From the NCBI RefSeq assembly GCF_029210485.1, contig NZ_JARGET010000023.1, positions 86,256-150,255 of the forward strand: a stretch of 64,000 nt of DNA, written 5' to 3'. Source of the DNA: Hoeflea sp. YIM 152468 (lineage in GTDB: Bacteria; Pseudomonadota; Alphaproteobacteria; Rhizobiales; Rhizobiaceae). How positions within the stretch are numbered: the first letter of the stretch is position 1; the number at the start of each line of letters is the position of its first letter. Below the pieces are notes generated by a model. The model was not told the DNA's origin, ran no database searches, and was given only the letters and a program-made list of their open reading frames with translations. This document shows positions 29,308-37,556 of this stretch, piece by piece. A program made the position numbers and the translations under genes.

Positions 29308-29679
29308 ATGAAGCCAGCATTCAAACCGAAAAAATATGCCATCACCCAGATCGGGGAGAGGAAGGACAACAGGCGGGTCTACCCGCGCCGGGACGCCAAC
29401 TGTCCGGTCATCGCCCAGATTCGCCCGCGCGACCGCAAGACCTACAAATCTGTCCCGTCCTGGATGGTCAATCTTTGCGAGGACGGCTGCCTGTTAACCT
29501 CAGACCATTTTCCCTCAAAGGCCGAAGATATCTATCTGACCATTCCCGGGGTCCCCGAGAGAGTGCATGCCAAAGCCCGAACGCAGGGCAAATTCACCCT
29601 CAACGTCAAATTCACCGAACTGCTGACCCCGGAGATTGTCGAGATGATTGCGCGGATCAAGACAATCCCCAAGACCTGA
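29308..29679 (+). CDS. PilZ-like domain protein
   Basis: 123 residues. The N-terminus has RRVYPRRD (RxxxR-like) and the middle has NLCEDGCLLTSDHFP, matching the (D/N)xSxxG element of PilZ with Cys in place of Ser; strands IYLTIPG and FTLNVKFTEL follow. PilZ proteins bind cyclic di-GMP and act on motility or exopolysaccharide. The arginine spacing here is close to but not exactly canonical, so nucleotide binding is probable rather than certain. GAGGG precedes ATG 29308. Confidence 0.75.
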   Translation: MKPAFKPKKYAITQIGERKDNRRVYPRRDANCPVIAQIRPRDRKTYKSVPSWMVNLCEDGCLLTSDHFPSKAEDIYLTIPGVPERVHAKARTQGKFTLNVKFTELLTPEIVEMIARIKTIPKT

Positions 29680-29720
29680 CAGATCATGACGGGTGAGACC
29701 ACGGCGATGGACAGAAACTG

Positions 29721-30308
29721 ATGCGAATTCTCATTGTTTACTGTCACCCGGTGCCGGAGAGCTATTGCGCTGCGGTCCGCGACGTTGCGATGCGAACCCT
29801 CGTCACAGCCGGGCACCAGGTCGATCTGCTCGACCTGTACGCGGAAGGCTTTGATCCGGTGATGCAGGCCGATGAACGGCGCCGTTACAATGAGATGAAA
29901 CTGGCTGATCACCCGTTTCCTGACCATGCCGCACGACTCAAGGCGGCTGAGGGGCTGCTGCTTGTCTATCCAACCTGGTGGTACGGCCTGCCGGCCATGC
30001 TCAAGGGCTGGTTCGACCGGGTCTGGACTCCGGATCTCGCCTTTCGTCTGCCTGACCGGTCTGGTCCGATCGAACCCTTGCTGACCCAGATCCGGTGGCT
30101 TGGCGTCATCACCACCTGCGGCGCTCCGCGCTGGTGGTCCTATATGGTTGCCCATCCCGGCAAGCGAACGATCCTGCGTGGCATGCGCGCACTTTGCGCC
30201 AAACGCTGCCGCAAGCTGTTCATGGCGCATTACCTGATGGATAAATCGACGCCTCACAGCCGGGCAAGATTCCTTGCGCGTGTCGAAAAACGTCTGGCCA
30301 GGCTCTAA
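29721..30308 (+). CDS. NQO1-like NAD(P)H-dependent quinone reductase
   Basis: 195 residues with a flavodoxin-like fold (Flavodoxin_2/NQO1 family): MRILIVYCHPVPESY at the phosphate loop, LLLVYPTWWYGLPAMLKGWFDRV at the dimer/FMN region. Such enzymes carry out two-electron quinone reduction or act as ancillary subunits of K+/H+ antiporters. It follows the PilZ gene by 41 bases. An interspersed palindromic repeat lies immediately after its stop. Confidence 0.88.
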   Translation: MRILIVYCHPVPESYCAAVRDVAMRTLVTAGHQVDLLDLYAEGFDPVMQADERRRYNEMKLADHPFPDHAARLKAAEGLLLVYPTWWYGLPAMLKGWFDRVWTPDLAFRLPDRSGPIEPLLTQIRWLGVITTCGAPRWWSYMVAHPGKRTILRGMRALCAKRCRKLFMAHYLMDKSTPHSRARFLARVEKRLARL

Positions 30309-30355
30309 TGCATGACGCGCAAAACTGTGCAGCGGTTTTGCGACAACGTCATGCA
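30309..30355. repeat. Interspersed palindromic repeat (Rhizobiales type)
   Basis: A long imperfect stem: TGCATGACG (30309-30317) plus CGCAAAAC (30318-30325) pair with GTTTTGCG (30335-30342) and CGTCATGCA (30347-30355), with a four-base bulge and a nine-base loop. The motif family, with AAAACCGCTGCAC in the middle, is scattered between genes in many Rhizobiales genomes. Located between convergent genes, it may also stop transcription. Confidence 0.7.
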
Positions 30356-30372
30356 TAAACAAAGATCCTAAG

Positions 30373-30406
30373 GCGCGTCACCCGGAACCGGTTTGATGCG
30401 ACGCGC
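30373..30406. repeat. Second palindromic repeat between convergent genes
   Basis: Inverted arms GCGCGTC (30373-30379) and GACGCGC (30400-30406) enclose CCGGAACCGG. The core AAACCGGTTCC and the GACGCGC arms are typical of another intergenic palindrome common in this bacterial group. It abuts the stop codon of the maleylacetoacetate isomerase gene. Confidence 0.6.
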
Positions 30407-30407
30407 T

Positions 30408-31046
30408 TTAAAAATTGTTCCTGTCCGGGTGGGCGTTGCGAAATGCCGGCACCTGATCGCAAGCTGAACGGATTGCCTGAATCCGTTCGAGCCCGGAAAT
30501 GTCCGCGCCCCAGCGTTCGGCATTGTAGATCTGCGGAATGAGACAGAGGTCGGCAATCCCCGGCACATCGCCATGGCAGAACCTGCCGGTTGCCGGATGA
30601 TCAAGCAACCTCTCGAACGCGTTCATCCCCTGAGAGATAAATTTTCGCATCCAGGCCACCCGTGCGTCATCGCCGCCGCCGGTCAGCTCCATCACATGGC
30701 TGACCACCGAAAGATTGCACACCGGGTGAATGTCCATGGCGATGCTGTCGGCCAGCGCCCTCGCCCGTGCCCGTCCGGCGGCGTCATCGGGCAACAGCGC
30801 AACGCCGCGGGTCTCAACCAGATACTCGATGATTGCCAGCGATTGCGTCAGCATCATGCCGTCGATGGCGAGCGCTGGCACCAGGCCTTGCGGATTGCGG
30901 GCGAGATGCCCGGCGCTCTTGTGAACTCCTTCGACCAGATTGACCACCACGGCCCTGTAATCGACGCCCGCAAGATTGAGCGCAATGCGCACCCGGTAAC
31001 TGGCTGACGAGCGCCAATAGTCATATAGGACGGGCTGATCCGGCAT
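30408..31046 (-). CDS. maiA: Maleylacetoacetate isomerase
   Basis: Isomerises 4-maleylacetoacetate to fumarylacetoacetate, using glutathione. 212 residues, zeta-class glutathione transferase fold; YDYWRSSASYRVRIALNLAG is the N-terminal signature (the usual SSCS/SSAA motif reads SSAS here). C-terminal GDVPGIADLCLIPQIYNAERW fits. ATG 31046 has GAGGA upstream. Last gene of the homogentisate operon, seven bases after DUF2783. Confidence 0.92.
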   Translation of the reverse strand: MPDQPVLYDYWRSSASYRVRIALNLAGVDYRAVVVNLVEGVHKSAGHLARNPQGLVPALAIDGMMLTQSLAIIEYLVETRGVALLPDDAAGRARARALADSIAMDIHPVCNLSVVSHVMELTGGGDDARVAWMRKFISQGMNAFERLLDHPATGRFCHGDVPGIADLCLIPQIYNAERWGADISGLERIQAIRSACDQVPAFRNAHPDRNNF

Positions 31047-31053
31047 GATGTCC

Positions 31054-31248
31054 TCACTCTTCAAGAGCTGCTGCGTGCAGGGCCTCGGCCAGCACCTGCC
31101 GGTCGCCGATATGATTGGCAAGCAGCAGGATCAGCCGCGCATTCAACGCGTCGCTCTCGGCCTTGGTGCGCCCTTCGTGAACCGCCAGCAATTCGGCGTA
31201 GAATTCATCCGGCGCCTTGATGTTGGCCTGGGTGTTGAGTGCAGCCAT
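31054..31248 (-). CDS. DUF2783 small protein
   Basis: 64 residues. Matches the DUF2783 family, found beside FAD-dependent aromatic monooxygenases in alpha- and betaproteobacteria; the pattern DEFYAELLAVHEGRTKAESDALNARLILLLANHIGD is a two-helix acidic segment. Three bases separate it from the upstream monooxygenase gene. It may be an accessory subunit; this is inferred only from its constant neighbourhood. Confidence 0.85.
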   Translation of the reverse strand: MAALNTQANIKAPDEFYAELLAVHEGRTKAESDALNARLILLLANHIGDRQVLAEALHAAALEE

Positions 31249-31251
31249 GAT

Positions 31252-32859
31252 CTACCTCCCGATCGCCTTGCGAAGCGCGGCCTTGACCGCCGCCGCGTCG
31301 TAATGGTCCCAGCGCGCGGCCACATGCTGGTCGGGACGGACCAGATACACCGCAGCCGCAGCGTTTCCGAGATAGCGCTGCCGCAGATGACCGATGGCAT
31401 CGTCACTGGTGGATAAATCCAGACATCTGACCTCAATACCGTCAACGCGAAGCGTATCAGTCCCTTCGCTGTCAATCGCCAGCAGATGGAACCCGGTGCC
31501 GAGCTGATCTAGCAGCCAGCCGCCGGGAACCGGGGCATCGACCATGGGCGATCCGGGCCGTGTGCGCTCTGGCATGGTGGCGCAATCCGGCCCGTTGAGC
31601 GGCGATCCATCATAGGTGCAGGGAACCGAGAGCCGGCCCGAATTGACCATCGGGCGGGTCGCCTCGTAGCGTTCGGACAAGTCCAGCACTGCATCGCGGA
31701 AAATCCGGCTGATCTCGGATTTGGGGGTGATGAAATCGGTTGAGCGCGAGGAATTGAGAATGTTCTCGTCCGCGCCCTGCAGCCGCTCGGCATCGTAGCT
31801 TTTCAGAAGCGTAATCGGCGCCTTACCATCGATGACCAGTTTCAGCTTCCAGGCCAGATTGTCGGTGTCCTGCAGACCGGAATTGGCGCCGCGTGCCCCG
31901 AACGGCGAGACCTGATGCGCCGAATCCCCGGCAAACAGCACCCGTCCCTCATGGAACCGCTCCATCCGGCGGCACTGGAAGGTGTAGATCGAGCTCCATT
32001 CCAGCTCGTAGCTGATCTCCTCGCCGAGCATCGCCTTGAGCCGCTTGTCGATGTTTTCCGGCTTAAGTTCCTCGTCCCGGTCGATGTCCCAGCCGAGCTG
32101 AAAGTCGATGCGCCAGACATTGTCGGGCTGCTTGTGCAACAGCGCCGACTGGCCGCGGTTGAACGGCGGATCGAACCAGAACCAGCGTTCGGTCGGAAAC
32201 TTGGCTTCCATCACCACATCGGCAATGAGGAAATTGTCCTCGAACACCCGGCCGGTGAAATCCAGCCCGAGCATGGTCCGCACCGGCGACGCCGCGCCGT
32301 CACAGGCAACCACCCAGTCTGCATGCAGCCGGTACGGTCCGTCGGCGGTGCTGATGGTCAGCTCCGCCCCTGCTTCATCCTGGCTCAGGTTGATCACCTT
32401 GTTGCCGCCGCGCAATTCGACCGGCTTGCCTTCGGCCTCGAGCTGGCGAAGCCGGCCGACAAGATACTGCTCCACATAATATTGCTGCAGATTGATGAAG
32501 GCAGGCCGCTTGTGGCCCTGTTCAGGCAGCAGGTTGAAGCCGAAAACCTGGCGCTCGTCGAAATAGACCTTGCCGAGGTTCCAGACCACGCCCTTTTCGA
32601 CCATCGGATCGCCACAGCCCAGGCGGTCGAGGATTTCCAGCGGCCGCTTGGCAAAACAGATCGCCCGCGAGCCCCGGCTGACCTTGTCGTTTTCGTCAAT
32701 GACGACAACCGGCACATCCTGCATCGCAAGATCAACCGCCAGCGCCAGCCCCACCGGACCGGCGCCCACCACCACCACTGGATGGCGGACCGGCGTCTCG
32801 GCATCCTGGTCCGCCGATCGCTGGTAGGGATACAGCGGAACTTCAAATATCTTGCTCAT
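31252..32859 (-). CDS. FAD-dependent aromatic monooxygenase
   Basis: 535 residues, PheA/TfdB-type flavoprotein hydroxylase. FAD site VVVGAGPVGLALAVDL, the DG motif in VVACDGAASPVRTMLG, and GDSAHQVSPFGARGANSGLQD (FAD ribityl/phosphate) are all seen; the C-terminal ~150 residues form a thioredoxin-like tail as in MhpA. ATG 32859 follows GGGAGG. Similar genes sit in homogentisate operons of Rhizobiales and may hydroxylate 3-hydroxyphenylacetate or a related ring to homogentisate; that is inference from position. Confidence 0.88.
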   Translation of the reverse strand: MSKIFEVPLYPYQRSADQDAETPVRHPVVVVGAGPVGLALAVDLAMQDVPVVVIDENDKVSRGSRAICFAKRPLEILDRLGCGDPMVEKGVVWNLGKVYFDERQVFGFNLLPEQGHKRPAFINLQQYYVEQYLVGRLRQLEAEGKPVELRGGNKVINLSQDEAGAELTISTADGPYRLHADWVVACDGAASPVRTMLGLDFTGRVFEDNFLIADVVMEAKFPTERWFWFDPPFNRGQSALLHKQPDNVWRIDFQLGWDIDRDEELKPENIDKRLKAMLGEEISYELEWSSIYTFQCRRMERFHEGRVLFAGDSAHQVSPFGARGANSGLQDTDNLAWKLKLVIDGKAPITLLKSYDAERLQGADENILNSSRSTDFITPKSEISRIFRDAVLDLSERYEATRPMVNSGRLSVPCTYDGSPLNGPDCATMPERTRPGSPMVDAPVPGGWLLDQLGTGFHLLAIDSEGTDTLRVDGIEVRCLDLSTSDDAIGHLRQRYLGNAAAAVYLVRPDQHVAARWDHYDAAAVKAALRKAIGR

Positions 32860-32906
32860 CAAACCTCCCGGCGACAGCGGGGAGCGGCGCGCCGCTCCCC
32901 ATGCCC

Positions 32907-33857
32907 TCAGCCCTGCAACTGCGCCCACATTTCGGCGTCGCGCTCGGCGGTCCAGATCCGAGGCGTATCGATGCCGCGGGCCTCGTCATAGGCGCGGGCG
33001 ACGTTGAACGGCAGGCAGTGCTCGTAGATGGCGTAATCCTTGAACTTCGGATCGCATTCGGCCCGCACCGCATCCCAGGCTTCCTTGAGCGTACCGCCGC
33101 GCGCCACCACCTTGGCCACCGGGCGGTAGGTCGATTCGACAAAATCACGGGTGCTGGCGATCGCGGCTTCGACCATGTCCGCTCCGACCAGCGCGTCGCC
33201 GCGTCCCGGCCCGATGGCCTGCGGATCGAAGGAGCGGATCATGTCGAGCGTAACGCCCCAGTCCTCATAGTGACCGTCGCCGCAATAGCAGGCCGAGTGA
33301 TACTCGACGATATCGCCGGTGAACATGACCTCCTCGTCCGGCACCCAGGCAACAATGTCGCCGGCCGTGTGGGCCCGTCCCAGATGCATCAGGTCAACCC
33401 GGCGCTTGCCGAGATAGACAGTCATGCGCTCGGAAAATGTTGTGGTCGGCCAGGTCAGCCCCGGAATGCTCTCATGGCCCTGAAACAGCCGCGGGAAGCG
33501 TTCGAATTCGGACGCCCAGTCCTCGGCGCCGCGCTCGGCAACCATCGCACCCGCAACATCGCCCATGATCACGGTCGGCGCCTTATAGGCCGAAGCACCC
33601 AGCACCCGCACCGCGTGGTAATGGGTCAGCACCAGATGGCTGATCGGCTTGTCGGTGACGGAGCGGATCTTTTCGATCACCTTGCCCGCCAGGCGCGGGG
33701 TTGCCTGCGCCTCGATCACCATGACGCTGTCGTCGCCGATGATGACGCCGGAGTTGGGATCGCCCTCGGCGGTGAATGCCCACAGGTCGCGGCCGATTTC
33801 GGTAAACGAGATTTCTTTTTCCGTCATGTCGCCGGCGGATGCGAATTTCTTGCTCAT
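32907..33857 (-). CDS. MBL-fold protein with altered metal motif
   Basis: 316 residues with a metallo-beta-lactamase fold, but the usual HxHxDH motif reads HYHAVR in HLVLTHYHAVRVLGASAY, so the Asp and His of the second metal site are replaced by Val and Arg. Other ligands appear kept (GRAHTAGDIVAW, FTGDIVEYH). It may use one metal or act non-hydrolytically. Third-last part of the homogentisate operon, nine bases after the FAH-family gene. Function unknown; related proteins accompany these operons elsewhere. Confidence 0.85.
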   Translation of the reverse strand: MSKKFASAGDMTEKEISFTEIGRDLWAFTAEGDPNSGVIIGDDSVMVIEAQATPRLAGKVIEKIRSVTDKPISHLVLTHYHAVRVLGASAYKAPTVIMGDVAGAMVAERGAEDWASEFERFPRLFQGHESIPGLTWPTTTFSERMTVYLGKRRVDLMHLGRAHTAGDIVAWVPDEEVMFTGDIVEYHSACYCGDGHYEDWGVTLDMIRSFDPQAIGPGRGDALVGADMVEAAIASTRDFVESTYRPVAKVVARGGTLKEAWDAVRAECDPKFKDYAIYEHCLPFNVARAYDEARGIDTPRIWTAERDAEMWAQLQG

Positions 33858-33866
33858 CAGGATATC

Positions 33867-34877
33867 CTAAATCTTTTCAACGGTTTGCTCGATGGCGCCG
33901 AAGATCGACTGGCCATCGGCATTTTTCATTTCAATGCGAACGCTGTCGCCAAACTGCAGGAAAGGTGTTGCCGGTTTGCCCGACGCAATGGTCTCGATCA
34001 TGCGGATTTCGGCTATGCAGGAATAGCCTGCACCGCCTTCGCTCACCGGCTTGCCCGGATCGCCGTCCGGTCCCTTGTTTGACACGGTCCCCGAACCGAT
34101 GATGGTGCCGGCGCAGAGCGCCCGGGTTTTCGCCGCATGGGCGATCAGCTGCGGGAAATCGAAGGTCATGTCGACGCCGGCATTGGCGCGCCCGAAGGCC
34201 TTGCCATTGAGGTCCACCTCAAGCGGCAGATGCAGCTTGCCGCCATCCCATGCGTCGCCCAGCTCATCCGGCGTCACCGCCACCGGCGAAAACGCCGAGG
34301 ACGGCTTGGACTGGAAAAACCCAAAGCCTTTCGCCAGCTCCGCCGGGATCAGCCCGCGCAGGCTGACATCATTGACCAGCATCACCAGTTGAATTGCCGC
34401 ACGGCAGGTGTCGAGATCGGCGCCCATCGGAACATCGCCGACAATCACCGCAACTTCGCCCTCGCAATCGATCCCCCAGGCTGCGTCCGCCATCCGGATC
34501 GGGCCCCGCGGCGACAGGAAGGTGTCGGAGCCACCCTGGTACATCAACGGGACATCCCAGAAACTGTCCGGCATCTCGGCGCCACGCGCCCTGCGCACCA
34601 GTTCGACATGATTGACGTAGGCCGAACCATCAGCCCACTGATAGGCACGCGGCAGCGGCGACAGCGCGTCACGCTCATGGAAGCGCTCGGTCGGTTCCGC
34701 CCCGGTTTCCAGCATCACGGCCACATCCTGAAGCCGCGGCGCGACATGTTTCCAATCGTCCAGTGCGGCCTGAAGCGTCCGCGCAATGTGCGGAACGCCG
34801 GAGGCGCGGGTCATGTCGCGCGAGACGACGACCAGACGGCCATCACGGCTTCCGTCACGGAGTGTGGCAAGTTTCAT
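33867..34877 (-). CDS. Fumarylacetoacetate hydrolase family protein
   Basis: 336 residues, FAH-family C-terminal beta-roll. The metal ligands fall in GIDCEGEVAVIVGDVPMG and the tail has LCAGTIIGSGTVSN and GYSCIAEIRMIETI, all typical. In this operon it is expected to cleave fumarylacetoacetate to fumarate and acetoacetate, the last step of tyrosine breakdown. It is shorter than animal FAH (which has an N-terminal SH3-like domain of ~120 residues), as usual in bacteria. Its start overlaps the upstream stop (ATGA). Confidence 0.9.
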   Translation of the reverse strand: MKLATLRDGSRDGRLVVVSRDMTRASGVPHIARTLQAALDDWKHVAPRLQDVAVMLETGAEPTERFHERDALSPLPRAYQWADGSAYVNHVELVRRARGAEMPDSFWDVPLMYQGGSDTFLSPRGPIRMADAAWGIDCEGEVAVIVGDVPMGADLDTCRAAIQLVMLVNDVSLRGLIPAELAKGFGFFQSKPSSAFSPVAVTPDELGDAWDGGKLHLPLEVDLNGKAFGRANAGVDMTFDFPQLIAHAAKTRALCAGTIIGSGTVSNKGPDGDPGKPVSEGGAGYSCIAEIRMIETIASGKPATPFLQFGDSVRIEMKNADGQSIFGAIEQTVEKI

Positions 34878-35755
34878 GCGGGTATCCTTTGTGGTTTGGT
34901 GGGCGGCAAGGGCAAGTTTAACCCATCCCGGCCAATTGTCAGCAACCCATCCCAGGTCAGTCCGGCCTGCTCGATCCAGTGCGCGGCGGAAATCTCGGGG
35001 TCATCGGCCGGCACCAGATGATGCAGCACCAGGTGATCCACCTCCGCATCGGTCGCGATCCGTCCGACATCTGCGGCCATGGTGTGGCTTGCAATCAGAT
35101 GCGCCTTCAGCCGGTCGCCATTGCCGGTTCGGGCAACCAGCCGGTCAACTCCGTCGGGATGCATGGCTTCATGAACCAGGATGTCGGCCTTGCGGGCAAA
35201 GACCGAGAGCGGCGGGAAATAGGCGGTATCCGCCGAAAACACGATTGTCCGCCCGCCATGGCTGATCTTGAGCGCATAGCATTCGGTGACCGGCGGATGT
35301 TCGACCCTGAGGGCGTCGATCAGCAGGCCGTTATCCTCGAGCACGCCGCCCTCGCCGAATTCCGTGATGTTGACCAGATTGCGGATATCCGGCCGCCCCT
35401 CATCGGCAATCCTGAGGTCGATGTCATAGAGCAATGAGGCGACGAATCCGGTCCAGACCGCCTTGGTGCCGACCGGCCCCAGCACCTGAACCGGGGTCTT
35501 AAGCCCCGCCGTCCAGGCTGTGTGCAGCAGCGGCCCGAGCTCGAGAACATGATCGGAATGCAGATGCGTGATCAGCACCAGATCGAGATCAGGCAGCGCC
35601 ATGCCGGCTTCAACGAGCCCGCGTGACACCCCCAGGCCACAGTCGACCACGATCCGGCGTCCGCCGATCTCGAGCAGCGACGATGTCGGTGACGGGCCGC
35701 CGGGGCGGATTGCCGGCCCGCCCTTGGATCCCAGAATAACCAGACGTTCGCTCAC
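34874..35755 (-). CDS. MBL-fold hydrolase, RNase Z-like
   Basis: 293 residues with an intact motif HLHSDH in [19 protein letters not shown] and the aspartate in [22 protein letters not shown] supplies a late histidine. The overall shape is the RNase Z/ElaC or arylsulfatase-like branch ([26 protein letters not shown]). It is translationally coupled to both neighbours (ATGA at each end), which makes a role in the same pathway likely. Reaction unknown. Confidence 0.85.
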   Translation of the reverse strand: MSERLVILGSKGGPAIRPGGPSPTSSLLEIGGRRIVVDCGLGVSRGLVEAGMALPDLDLVLITHLHSDHVLELGPLLHTAWTAGLKTPVQVLGPVGTKAVWTGFVASLLYDIDLRIADEGRPDIRNLVNITEFGEGGVLEDNGLLIDALRVEHPPVTECYALKISHGGRTIVFSADTAYFPPLSVFARKADILVHEAMHPDGVDRLVARTGNGDRLKAHLIASHTMAADVGRIATDAEVDHLVLHHLVPADDPEISAAHWIEQAGLTWDGLLTIGRDGLNLPLPPTKPQRIPA

Positions 35756-37083
35756 TTGGCCCCCGACCAGCCACCGGCTTCCGGCGTGCCGTCAAATTTC
35801 CGCTCCAGCCCCTCCCAGCAATGCACATAGCCGGTTTGCAGCGTGTCGAGTTCGGCGGCGTAGCGGGTCACCATCTGCGGGAACCGGGTTTCGAACATGA
35901 ACGCCATCGTATCCGACAGCTTGACCGGTTTCAGTTCCACCGTCGAAGCCTTTTCGAACGCGTCATGGTCGGGTCCGTGCGGCATCATCATGTTGTGCAG
36001 GCTCATGCCCCCGGGCAGGAAGCCCTCTTCCTTGGCGTCGTACTGGCCCTCGATCAGGCCCATAAATTCGCTCATGATATTGCGATGATACCACGGCGGC
36101 CGGAACGAATGCTCGGCCACCATCCAGCGCGGTGGGAAGACAACGAAATCGATGTTGGCCGTGCCTGCCTCGCCCGAAGGTGCCGTCAGCACGGTAAAGA
36201 TTGACGGATCGGGATGGTCAAATCCGATTGCGCCAACCGGCGAGAAGGTCCGCAAATCATATTTGTAGGGCGCGTAATTGCCATGCCAGGCCACAACGTC
36301 CAGCGGTGAATGGCCAATTGCGGTGACATGAAACGCGCCACACCACTTGATGTGCACGAGGCAGGTGGTTTCCTTGTCCTCATAGGCTGCCACCGGCGTC
36401 TTGAAATCGCGCGGGTTTGCCAGGCAGTTGGCGCCGATCGGCCCCCGTTCCGGCAGGCTGAATTTGGCGCCGTAATTTTCGCAGACATAGCCGCGCGCCC
36501 GCTCGACGCCCGCGCCGCGCATCACCTTGAACATCATGCCGCGCGGCAGCACCGCGATCTCCAGCGGCGCAACCTCGATGATGCCCATTTCGGTGAAGAT
36601 TTTCAGCGCGCCTTCCTGCGGCACGATCATCAACTCGCCATCGGCATTGAAGAAATAGTCGTCTTCCATGTCGGCGGTCAGCGCGTAGATATGCGCGGCC
36701 ATCCCGACCTGCCCGACCGTGTCGCCCGCGGTGGTGATGGTGCGGATCGAATCGAGAAAATGGACCGGCCCGTCCGGATAGGGCGTCGGGTCCCAGCGCC
36801 GCTGGCCCAGCGACAGGATCTGCGATTCCTGATGCGGCGCCGACAGCCAGTAAGGCCGGTCGATCACCCGGAAGTCGCTGGTGTGGCGGACGCTGGGGCG
36901 AATGCGGTAGAGCCAGGACCGTTCATTGGTGCCGCGCGGCGCAGTGAACGGCGAGCCGGAGAGTTGCTCCGCATACAGACCATAAGCGCAGCGCTGCGGC
37001 GAGTTCTGCCCCTGCGGCAGCGCGCCTGGCAGACTTTCGGATTCAAAATCGTTTCCAAAACCCGGCATATAAGCAAGCGTCAT
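35752..37083 (-). CDS. hmgA: Homogentisate 1,2-dioxygenase
   Basis: Opens the homogentisate ring to maleylacetoacetate using Fe(II) and O2. 443 residues. The iron-binding block is intact: [16 protein letters not shown] gives the first His and Glu, and [10 protein letters not shown] the second His, as in the human enzyme. N-terminal [22 protein letters not shown] is highly conserved. First gene of the seven-gene operon. A GAGTGCC... leader lies upstream and no regulator gene is adjacent. Confidence 0.97.
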   Translation of the reverse strand: MTLAYMPGFGNDFESESLPGALPQGQNSPQRCAYGLYAEQLSGSPFTAPRGTNERSWLYRIRPSVRHTSDFRVIDRPYWLSAPHQESQILSLGQRRWDPTPYPDGPVHFLDSIRTITTAGDTVGQVGMAAHIYALTADMEDDYFFNADGELMIVPQEGALKIFTEMGIIEVAPLEIAVLPRGMMFKVMRGAGVERARGYVCENYGAKFSLPERGPIGANCLANPRDFKTPVAAYEDKETTCLVHIKWCGAFHVTAIGHSPLDVVAWHGNYAPYKYDLRTFSPVGAIGFDHPDPSIFTVLTAPSGEAGTANIDFVVFPPRWMVAEHSFRPPWYHRNIMSEFMGLIEGQYDAKEEGFLPGGMSLHNMMMPHGPDHDAFEKASTVELKPVKLSDTMAFMFETRFPQMVTRYAAELDTLQTGYVHCWEGLERKFDGTPEAGGWSGAK

Positions 37084-37556
37084 CGGGCACTCCCATGGCT
37101 GATCAAATCAAGGTCCATCAGATCAGTTGTAAATGTAACTATCAACCTTTTCCGCTGCACCCATCACCACCAATTTCCAAGCGATGCGGTTGCCGCGTGG
37201 TGGCGGTTCAATCCCGGCAGGGCAAAGCGAGGGGTCGAAACGCCGGGGTGGAGCAACTGACTGTTCACGAACGCACCCCTTGGAGTGAGAACCGGATTTC
37301 CTGCTCATCCGCCCCGCGCTGCACGGACACTCCATCAAACGAAGAGTATTCCGCGTCAAATGTGCCAAATTGCAACAAACCGCACCGCGGTTCACAATTC
37401 GGAAACGAAAAGAACCCCATAGAGGCCTTGAGGCTAATAAAGAGACGCGAGATGAAATTGCGCCCAAGCCCGCAGCGACCATGATGGCTCCTCCTGTATT
37501 TTTGTTCGTCCTGCATGCTGCCAATGGCAGCTGCCCCAATTTCAAGGAAAAGTCGC
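37084..37556. promoter_or_regulatory. Divergent upstream region of hmgA and chemoreceptor
   Basis: 473 bases with no supported gene. An imperfect inverted repeat AGTTGTAA-ATGTAACT (37125-37140) lies about 42-57 bases upstream of the hmgA ATG and could be a regulator site, for example for a MarR- or IclR-type HmgR; arms match at five of eight positions only. Bases 37400-37470 are AT-richer and may hold the chemoreceptor promoter. Confidence 0.35.
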
